From Tissierellia bacterium (GTDB taxonomy: Bacteria; Bacillota; Clostridia; Tissierellales; Peptoniphilaceae), in assembly GCA_030537855.1 (NCBI GenBank), contig JAUNVD010000005.1:1-62867 (forward strand): a stretch of 62,867 nt of DNA, in the 5' to 3' direction. The notes beneath the pieces are model-generated. The model had not been told where the DNA came from, ran no database searches, and saw nothing but the letters and a program-made list of their open reading frames with translations. Each line of letters starts with the position of its first letter. The first letter of the stretch is position 1. The translations under genes and the position numbers were made by a program. Shown piece by piece: positions 56,655-62,867 of the stretch.

Positions 56655-58944
56655 CTTCTCTCCTTCTTCTTTCTTTAACTAAGAAAGTAGCAACATGAAC
56701 TCCTTTTGAACCACGTCCAAATCCAGCGTCCATACCAGATTTTTGAGCTAGTTCATTTGAAACTTGAGTTCCTCCAGAACAAATGATGACATCATCTCGA
56801 ATACCTTTTTCTTTACAAATTTCATCGATTTTTTTCATATTCTTATAATGAATATCATCATGTGAAATAATTGTAGAAGCTAAGATTGCATCCGCATTAA
56901 CTTCAATAGCAGCGTCAACAAGTTTTTCTGGTGGTACAGAAGTACCAAGGTAATGACATTTAATACCATACTTTTCGATTCCACCATGTTTAATGTCTAT
57001 AATTTCGCGTAATCCTACTGAATGCTCATCTTCTCCTACAGTACCAGCTACAATTGTCATTGGATGTTCTTTGATTTCACTTCTTAATTCTTCATCACTT
57101 ATAATTTCTGGTTTTGGAGGAATCACTAATTTGTCCAAATCAATATCAAATTGTACTTTCCCTTTAATCTCAATTCTAGTTCCTTCTGCAATTTGCATGA
57201 TTTCTTTATTGATGCATTCTACTTCCTCTAATCCAAGCTTTTTACCAATTTCAATACCTGCAAATTCTGCTGTTCTTTCATCTGTTGGTATGAACATAGT
57301 AATTTGTATAACACCATCTGCTGCCCATTCCATTTCAGGTTTCATTAGAGAAGTTTTTCGATACTTTTCAGTTTCCTTTAGTCGAACATTTACATTATCC
57401 GTTTCATCTAACTCATCAATATAAATAATCTTTTCAGGATTTTCAAAAGTACATCCTCCAATTAATTTTGAAGGGTTGTCCACACAAGATGGATCATATT
57501 GTGCAATATTATTATTACCAAAATGACCAGTTACAGGTGCCATATAATCTTCATGACGTTCATAAACAGTACCAACACCTACTCCACCGTCCATTTGACG
57601 AGCAATACCATCGTCATTTCTTGCTGGATATTCAGCAGAATCAACGAAGAATCCTTTTTCAACAGCATGGAAATATCCGCCAACTTCAAGTATTTCTTCT
57701 AAATAAAGGACTGCTTTTTCCTTTAATTCTCTTATCTTACTCTTTAACGGATCTTCATCTCTACGAAGTTTTACCATAGACATTAACCCATCTAATGCAT
57801 TAAAGGTTTGTCTAGCATTGTCAATGGCTTCCATGTTATAAATATGCCATGGTACATTACGACCCTCATCAGGTGTAATCGTAGATTGGATATCAGCACT
57901 TGTTAATTCTGAAATTAAAAGGTCCGTTATATGTGTAACTGTGGCTTCTCTTGTAGAAGCAGTCATATATTTTGTGTTTTGTTGCGCACGCATTTTATAT
58001 TCTTTAAATACTTCTCGTAACGCGATCGCATAAGGTAAATCTATTCTTAGATTTGGTGCAGGTTGTGCCGTTGGTGGAACAGTAGAAAGACATATATTTT
58101 CTTTTTTCATACCAACTTTTACAGAGAATATAGAGTTAATTCCGTGTTGTACCATTAATTCTGGAATAACTTTCCATGCTTCAATAGCAGTTGCATTCGC
58201 ATTATGAGCGCCATCTATTTGAGCAATACCTGCGTAAGTCATAACAGATTTTGCTTCCGCAGCATCCACAAAGGAACGAATCATATTGATATTACGATAT
58301 AAAACATTGTATTGTGGATCTTGATGGGCTCCAGAAATACCTTCTTCTGTAAACAACACCGCAACTTCTGGTCCTGCTACCCCTGATACATAAGAATGGT
58401 AATTAATCGGTCTGCCAACTTCTTCTTCAATTAAGTCAATCGCTTTTCTTTGTGCCCTTAAGTGCTTTCTAGTGATAGGATTACCACCAGTACCTTGAGG
58501 ACTACCTTCCATTAACCCATCCATATGGGATTGACCAGCGGTACGTATAACCATTAAGTGATCTGCACCATGCCAAGCTGCCATACGCATTCTACGAATA
58601 TCGTCTTCAAAACGACCGGAAGCAATTTCTGTTGTTATTACTGCATTTGGTTGAGGATCAATATCACCAAAGTTATAAGCTGCAGGTAGTGGTTGTGAAT
58701 TTTTTAAAGGTTCGGAAGTTTCATAGAACATAAATGGACCCATTTGTCTAGGTTCATTTTGACCTTCTCTCCAATGCCAACCTCTGGTTCTTGGATAATA
58801 GTTTTCTAGTCCCTTCATCAATTCGTCAATGTCAATTTTTTCCGTTGGGACAAGTGGTTTCATCCCATTCATTCTTTTTTCTTCTTCTTCTGGTGTTAGT
58901 TCAAGGACGCGATAATCGTCTTTTATATGTTTCCATTTACCCAT
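56641..58944 (-). CDS. oraE: D-ornithine 4,5-aminomutase, large subunit
   Basis: Adenosylcobalamin- and PLP-dependent mutase that turns D-ornithine into 2,4-diaminopentanoate. The 767-aa protein has an N-terminal TIM barrel and a C-terminal B12-binding domain with DEHSVG (the D-x-H-x-x-G motif, His near 641) followed eleven residues later by Lys near 652 (IDIKHGG), the PLP Schiff-base position known in OraE. It overlaps oraS by one base and is followed by its reactivase. Confidence 0.96.
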   Translation of the reverse strand: MGKWKHIKDDYRVLELTPEEEEKRMNGMKPLVPTEKIDIDELMKGLENYYPRTRGWHWREGQNEPRQMGPFMFYETSEPLKNSQPLPAAYNFGDIDPQPNAVITTEIASGRFEDDIRRMRMAAWHGADHLMVIRTAGQSHMDGLMEGSPQGTGGNPITRKHLRAQRKAIDLIEEEVGRPINYHSYVSGVAGPEVAVLFTEEGISGAHQDPQYNVLYRNINMIRSFVDAAEAKSVMTYAGIAQIDGAHNANATAIEAWKVIPELMVQHGINSIFSVKVGMKKENICLSTVPPTAQPAPNLRIDLPYAIALREVFKEYKMRAQQNTKYMTASTREATVTHITDLLISELTSADIQSTITPDEGRNVPWHIYNMEAIDNARQTFNALDGLMSMVKLRRDEDPLKSKIRELKEKAVLYLEEILEVGGYFHAVEKGFFVDSAEYPARNDDGIARQMDGGVGVGTVYERHEDYMAPVTGHFGNNNIAQYDPSCVDNPSKLIGGCTFENPEKIIYIDELDETDNVNVRLKETEKYRKTSLMKPEMEWAADGVIQITMFIPTDERTAEFAGIEIGKKLGLEEVECINKEIMQIAEGTRIEIKGKVQFDIDLDKLVIPPKPEIISDEELRSEIKEHPMTIVAGTVGEDEHSVGLREIIDIKHGGIEKYGIKCHYLGTSVPPEKLVDAAIEVNADAILASTIISHDDIHYKNMKKIDEICKEKGIRDDVIICSGGTQVSNELAQKSGMDAGFGRGSKGVHVATFLVKERRRREDGED

Positions 58945-59309
58945 TAGTTAGCACCTCCTTTAAATACAGAAACCGCTTGATCCCATAATTCACCTTCCAA
59001 AAGCTTAAGACCAGCTTCACGAATAGTAAGATTATTATCTTTTGCCATTCTGTAAACAATATGACCTGCTCCATGGCCAATAAGACCACGATCTAAGGCG
59101 CCTTCTACGATTCCCATTGTTTCAACACTAGAAAAACCCATTCTTAATAGAACAGAACGTTCAATCGAAGGAGTGGTATTTTTCTTCGCTAAATCAATCA
59201 ATGGATCTACTACTTGTCCAGCTAGTTCCCAAAATCTAGCTTCTAATTCTTCTTCAGAAAGATGGGCTAAGTGCTTCCTTCTTTCTGCAAAGTCATCTTT
59301 TCGTTCCAT
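58944..59309 (-). CDS. oraS: D-ornithine 4,5-aminomutase, small subunit
   Basis: The 121-aa alpha subunit of the mutase. It starts MERKDDFAERRKHLAHLSEEE and ends in the RMAKDNNLTIREAGLKLLEG motif shared by OraS proteins. It is encoded between ortB and oraE as in sticklandii-type clusters. Confidence 0.94.
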   Translation of the reverse strand: MERKDDFAERRKHLAHLSEEELEARFWELAGQVVDPLIDLAKKNTTPSIERSVLLRMGFSSVETMGIVEGALDRGLIGHGAGHIVYRMAKDNNLTIREAGLKLLEGELWDQAVSVFKGGAN

Positions 59310-59339
59310 AATATCCCCCTAAATATATTAATTATATGA

Positions 59340-60764
59340 CTATGCTTCGTACTTAATGTCTAATTCTTCTAAGATTTCTTTCACAAATTCAACATCACTA
59401 TTAGTATCTTCTGCTAAGAATTGTAAGTCATTTTTAGTAACAATATCTACCTTGTGATTTTTAACTGCATTTTTAATTGCAGATTTTCTTGTATTTCGAA
59501 TATCTAACTCTACCACCTTCAATAAAGAAGGATCTTCAGGAAGAATAATGTTTTTCCCTGGAACTTCTTCATCAGGATTACCAACTTTTACTTCAATACC
59601 ATTTTCTTTTGCAAAGGTAAGTTGTGGAAGAATATGTTTACCTGCACCAGTATATTCTGTTTCTTGAGCAACAACAATGGCATCTTCTGGAAGTTCTTGA
59701 GCTACATGAAAAGCTACTGCTAAGGATGTGTTCCCTGCAGGTCCTCGTTCAATCCCTTCTAATTGTGCCAAGACTTCTGTAATATAAAACACAGAACCTT
59801 GATTTACCGTTAAGTAACGATCAATATATCGTAATGGTCTAGCAGCAGATCTTGGAACGTCTGAACGATCAGGATATGTTGTAAATGGAATTCCAAATCC
59901 AGTATGACCAGTTGTAAAAGATTTACGATTAAATTGTGTATCACTTGCCATATGAAGACCTGATAAATCAACAGATGCCGCTACTATTTCAGTATCGTTA
60001 GCACCAGCTCGGATCAAACCTCTAGCTGTTCCAGTAAGGTTTCCACCACCAGCATTAGTTGCAACTACCACTTCTGGATGTTTCCCATATTTTTCTTTAC
60101 ATTCTTCAGCTATTTCATAGCCTAAAGTTTCAATACCGGCAATTGCCATTGGTGAATATAAAGATGCATTGAAGAATCCTGTCTCTTCTAGAAGAACTAA
60201 ATTATAATAAAAGAGCTCCGGTCCTACTGTCAACTGTGCAACTTCAGCACCAAGTGACTCACAAGCCCTTGCTTTTTCTATAATTTCTGGTTGACCAACT
60301 TCTCTAGAATCATAGCATTCTTGAACAATAATCGCTTTTAAACCATGCATACAAGCTTGAGAAGCAACAGCTGCCCCATAATTACCACTTGTAGCAGCAA
60401 TCACTCCTTTATAGCCTTTTTCTTTGGCATAAGCAACACTAGTTGCCGCTCTACGAGCTTTAAAAGAACCAGAGACATTACAGGCTTCATCCTTAATAAA
60501 AATTCTTGCACCTTTTCCTTCTGGTGCGTTTAATCTAGCTAATGCAGAAATATTACGTAATTCAATAAGTGGAGTTTCTCCAACTCCATATTCTAATTGT
60601 GATTTTTGAATTTCTTCGAAGCTATAAGGAATTTCTTTCATTAGACCTTCATAATCAAAAGCAATTCCACCAGATTCAAACTGCTCATAGTCGAGACCAA
60701 GAGCTTCTTTCATTATTTCTCCATTACGTGCCATTACCGCATCATAACTTAAATCTTTAGCCAT
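59340..60764 (-). CDS. ortB: 2-amino-4-ketopentanoate thiolase, PLP subunit
   Basis: PLP fold-type II subunit (474 aa) of the thiolase that cleaves 2-amino-4-oxopentanoate with CoA to acetyl-CoA and D-alanine. The PLP lysine is Lys102 in GSFKARRA; a later SGNYGAA and NAGGGN match the threonine-synthase-like fold. It overlaps ortA by one base (TAATG), so the two subunits are translationally coupled. Confidence 0.95.
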   Translation of the reverse strand: MAKDLSYDAVMARNGEIMKEALGLDYEQFESGGIAFDYEGLMKEIPYSFEEIQKSQLEYGVGETPLIELRNISALARLNAPEGKGARIFIKDEACNVSGSFKARRAATSVAYAKEKGYKGVIAATSGNYGAAVASQACMHGLKAIIVQECYDSREVGQPEIIEKARACESLGAEVAQLTVGPELFYYNLVLLEETGFFNASLYSPMAIAGIETLGYEIAEECKEKYGKHPEVVVATNAGGGNLTGTARGLIRAGANDTEIVAASVDLSGLHMASDTQFNRKSFTTGHTGFGIPFTTYPDRSDVPRSAARPLRYIDRYLTVNQGSVFYITEVLAQLEGIERGPAGNTSLAVAFHVAQELPEDAIVVAQETEYTGAGKHILPQLTFAKENGIEVKVGNPDEEVPGKNIILPEDPSLLKVVELDIRNTRKSAIKNAVKNHKVDIVTKNDLQFLAEDTNSDVEFVKEILEELDIKYEA

Positions 60765-61072
60765 TACTTTTCACCTGCTTTCTCAAGTAAATTACGAGCT
60801 TGTCTGCCAATGTAAAGTAATTCCGGCACACATTTTCCAAAATTATGTTTCCAATATGGATTAACCTCAATTAATTTACCGGATATTTTTCTGCCAATAT
60901 AAGTTTCTACTTCCACCTCGTCACCAATTGATGCTTCATCATTCAATAAAAATCCTTTATTCCATAATTGCAAGTCGCATTTGGAAGTATCTTCAGGTAC
61001 AGAACCTGCACGTTGTCCCGCCGGCAAAACTACGGTATGGATTCTTACCCAGTCCCCTTTTTTTGCATCCAT
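60764..61072 (-). CDS. ortA: 2-amino-4-ketopentanoate thiolase, small subunit
   Basis: The 102-aa alpha subunit; the start MDAKKGDWVRIHTVVLPAG and IGDEVEVETYIGRKI segments are typical of OrtA. It is the first gene of the ornithine operon, with AAAGGAG upstream and a leader of about 110 bases from the predicted promoter. ord, which normally precedes it, is absent. Confidence 0.93.
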   Translation of the reverse strand: MDAKKGDWVRIHTVVLPAGQRAGSVPEDTSKCDLQLWNKGFLLNDEASIGDEVEVETYIGRKISGKLIEVNPYWKHNFGKCVPELLYIGRQARNLLEKAGEK

Positions 61073-61134
61073 AGTAAGCTCCTTTCTTATACAGATATTG
61101 TTTTCCTATGTTAGAGCACGCTAATCGTAAATAT

Positions 61135-61161
61135 TATTACTTGTATTGTATAAAAGTAATA
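61135..61161 (-). repeat. Inverted repeat in ortA leader
   Basis: TATTACTT and AAGTAATA are separated by eleven bases within the predicted untranslated leader of ortA. It may be a hairpin or operator; support is weak because the region is AT-rich. Confidence 0.35.
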
Positions 61162-61190
61162 TTAATTTATTGAAGAAATCACAGGGATTT

Positions 61191-61199
61191 ATTATAGCA
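61191..61199 (-). promoter_or_regulatory. Extended -10 promoter of the ornithine operon
   Basis: TGCTATAAT on the - strand, with TATAAT at 61191-61196 and the TG extension at 61198-61199. No good -35 is present, fitting an extended -10 or activator-dependent promoter. I saw no -24/-12 sigma-54 signal. Confidence 0.5.
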
Positions 61200-61273
61200 A
61201 ATTGAAAAATTTATGATTTCATAGCGTAATCTCTTATATATCTATTATGCAACAAATAGGGCAAAATAATCAA

Positions 61274-61302
61274 GGGGAAAATGTTATTATTCCATCTTCC
61301 CC
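61274..61302 (-). terminator. Terminator after ftsY
   Basis: GGGGAAGATG / CATTTTCCCC with one G-T pair and a nine-base loop, followed by a broken T-run. It separates smc-ftsY from the ornithine genes. Confidence 0.6.
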
Positions 61303-61343
61303 CTCTGTATAATACTAAATTGTATTCAATATGTTAATTATAC

Positions 61344-62462
61344 TCACTCAAATAAAGCACTTACAAAATCTTTTGTAACAAATGGTTGAAGGTCTTCTAT
61401 CCCTTCTCCAACACCAACAAGTTTTATAGGAATGTTTAATTCTCTTTGTAAGGCAACAATAACTCCACCTTTTGCTGTGCCGTCTAATTTTGTTAGAGCA
61501 ATTCCCGAAATATCTGTTACCTCATCAAAAGTCTTTGCTTGGATAATTGCATTTTGTCCAGTGGTAGCGTCTAATACTAATAAGGTTTCTTTCGTAGCAT
61601 TGGGAAATTCTCGTTCAATAATCTTTGATATCTTTTCCAATTCTCTCATTAAATTAGATTTATTATGCAATCTACCAGCTGTATCACATATTAAAACATC
61701 GGCTTTCCTAGCTTTTGCAGCTTGAATACCGTCAAACACAACTGCTCCAGGATCAGAACCTTCTGAATGGGCAATCACATCAACACCTGCTCGGTCACCC
61801 CAAGTTTTTAGTTGGTCTATAGCAGCTGCACGAAATGTATCTGCAGCAGCAACCAGTACAGATTTTCCTTGATTCTTTAATTGATAACATAATTTTCCTA
61901 TCGTTGTAGTTTTTCCCACACCATTTACTCCAATCACTAATAATACTGCTGGTGAAGGTTCTAAAGATAAAGTATTATCAGGATTATTTTCTTCCATAAT
62001 ATTTGAAATTACTTCTTGTAATAATGGTTTTACTTTATTAGGGTCTTTAACTTTTTGGTTTACAATTTCTTCTTTTAACCGATCAATAACTTCCATAGTA
62101 GTGCTCATTCCCATATCAGAAGAAATTAAAATGTCTTCTAAATCTTCCATCATTTCATCATCAATTTGCACATAAAAACCTAAAACTTGATTGAACTTAT
62201 GCTCCATTTCATTTCTAGTTTTACTTAAACCTGATTTTAACTTTTGGAATAAAGATTTCTTTTCAATAGGTTCTTGAAAATCTTCTTCCCTCTCTTCTTT
62301 CTTTTCTTGAGTTTGTTCTTCAAAGATATTTTGGTTATCTTCTGAATTCTCAGAAGAAGTAATCAAATCTTCTGCTTCTTGAGACTTATTAGTCTCTTCT
62401 AAAGGCAAATTAGAATCTTTTTCTTCCTCTTTATTTATTTTCTTTTTAATCCAATTTAACAT
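61344..62462 (-). CDS. ftsY: Signal recognition particle receptor FtsY
   Basis: Membrane-associated GTPase that docks the SRP. The 372-aa protein has an acidic N-terminal stretch (about 10-70), then the N and G domains ([33 protein letters not shown]). Start at ATG 62462 follows AAGGAGTGAT; a longer frame overlapping smc is not preferred. It directly follows smc. Confidence 0.97.
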   Translation of the reverse strand: MLNWIKKKINKEEEKDSNLPLEETNKSQEAEDLITSSENSEDNQNIFEEQTQEKKEEREEDFQEPIEKKSLFQKLKSGLSKTRNEMEHKFNQVLGFYVQIDDEMMEDLEDILISSDMGMSTTMEVIDRLKEEIVNQKVKDPNKVKPLLQEVISNIMEENNPDNTLSLEPSPAVLLVIGVNGVGKTTTIGKLCYQLKNQGKSVLVAAADTFRAAAIDQLKTWGDRAGVDVIAHSEGSDPGAVVFDGIQAAKARKADVLICDTAGRLHNKSNLMRELEKISKIIEREFPNATKETLLVLDATTGQNAIIQAKTFDEVTDISGIALTKLDGTAKGGVIVALQRELNIPIKLVGVGEGIEDLQPFVTKDFVSALFE

Positions 62463-62466
62463 ATTA

Positions 62467-62867
62467 TCACTCCTTATAAGATTCAATTTCCATGGGAACC
62501 ATTTTACTAATTCCCATTTCCTCCATGGTTACCCCGTATAAAATATCTGCAATCTCCATCGTAGGCTTTCGATGAGTAATCATTATAAATTGAATATCAT
62601 CAATAGTATCAAGGTAATTAATATATCTATTAATATTAGAATCATCAAGAGCAGCGTCAATTTCATCTAAAATACAAAAAGGTGCCGGCCGTTTTTTTAA
62701 TAGTGCAAATAATAAAGCAATGGCTGTTAAGGTTCTTTCTCCCCCTGAAAGTAAAGATAAAGATTGAAATTTTTTCCCAGGAGGTTGACTTTTAATTTCA
62801 ATCCCAGCTTCTAGTAAATTTCCATCTTCCAACTCAATAGTTGCACGACCTCCATGGAATAATTTTT
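62467..62867 (-). CDS. smc: Chromosome segregation protein SMC, C-terminal end only
   Basis: The gene runs off the window end. Visible are the last 133 or so residues: the hinge-distal ATPase with the FHGGRATIEL start, signature LSGGERTLTAIALLFA, Walker B CILDEIDAALDD and the D-loop/H-loop THRKPT. It is upstream of ftsY as in most Firmicutes. Confidence 0.96.
   Translation of the reverse strand, partial: KLFHGGRATIELEDGNLLEAGIEIKSQPPGKKFQSLSLLSGGERTLTAIALLFALLKKRPAPFCILDEIDAALDDSNINRYINYLDTIDDIQFIMITHRKPTMEIADILYGVTMEEMGISKMVPMEIESYKE

Noticed and set aside
56993-57424. 143-codon + strand frame over the oraE 3' half
   Set aside because: Antisense to the B12-binding domain of oraE; serine-rich shadow translation.
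61073-61343. B12 or other riboswitch before ortA
   Set aside because: No B12-box-like conserved core or multi-stem layout could be seen in the short AT-rich leader.

Overview
The window is an AT-rich chromosomal segment of an anaerobic, low-GC Firmicute in the Clostridia/Tissierellia sense. The pointers are a six-cysteine SCIFF peptide with its radical-SAM maturase, HemZ, rubrerythrin, a Stickland-type D-ornithine degradation cluster, and clostridial neighbourhoods such as queA-tgt-yajC and relA-dtd-hemZ. The genus cannot be fixed from sequence alone. Genes are tightly packed, often overlapping by a few bases, and the non-ATG start rate (TTG, GTG, one probable ATT) is high. I see no tRNA, rRNA, CRISPR array, insertion sequence or prophage.

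Layout. 1-4.5 kb (+): 3' part of rny (RNase Y), a XerC/D-type recombinase, a 172-aa unknown, then lexA with a divergent yneA-like LysM gene; both divergent promoters carry SOS-box-like sites. 4.5-12.7 kb (-): miaB-mutS-mutL-miaA and an Alum_res/YnbB PLP enzyme, one operon of overlapping genes. 12.8-19 kb (-): rubrerythrin alone, then fsa-glpX-rho, rpmE, prmC-prfA. 19.3-23.7 kb (-): FHA protein, SEDS protein, class B PBP, ispD, ispF. 23.8-25.9 kb (+): recX, a GIY-YIG protein and a split ThrE-type exporter. 25.9-47.5 kb (-): a long series running from asnA at its upstream end through an unknown, ruvC-ruvA-ruvB, a SpoIID-domain protein, queA-tgt-yajC, scfA-scfB, recJ, relA, dtd, an MBL hydrolase, hemZ, a divergent Mur ligase, aspS and rseC to two unknown membrane coiled-coil proteins. 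47.5-62.9 kb (-): smc(3' end)-ftsY, the ornithine cluster, ylxM-ffh-rpsP-khpA-rimM-trmD-rplS, a GH18 hydrolase and a zinc-dependent phospholipase-C-like protein.

Working together. The ornithine cluster (ortA-ortB-oraS-oraE, a GlmL-like reactivase, an Alr-fold racemase) would take L-ornithine to D-ornithine, rearrange it with B12 and PLP, and, after a dehydrogenase (Ord) that is not in this window, cleave 2-amino-4-oxopentanoate to acetyl-CoA and D-alanine. It sits between ftsY and ylxM-ffh, which are neighbours in many Firmicutes. The FHA-SEDS-PBP-IspD-IspF group combines wall polymerisation, a phosphothreonine-reading domain and isoprenoid precursor synthesis in one transcription unit. mutS/mutL, recJ, ruvABC, recX and lexA make the window rich in DNA repair.

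Points of most interest: the SCIFF peptide gene at 39555-39701 with a terminator-like hairpin between it and its maturase; a probable ATT start codon at 48186 that restores the N-terminus of the phospholipase-like protein; the ornithine cluster's position, missing ord and unusual racemase; a Mur ligase with altered C-terminal motifs; a Rho with three N-terminal helical modules; a predicted 5'-terminal hairpin on the ylxM-ffh transcript; and two unrecognised membrane coiled-coil proteins.
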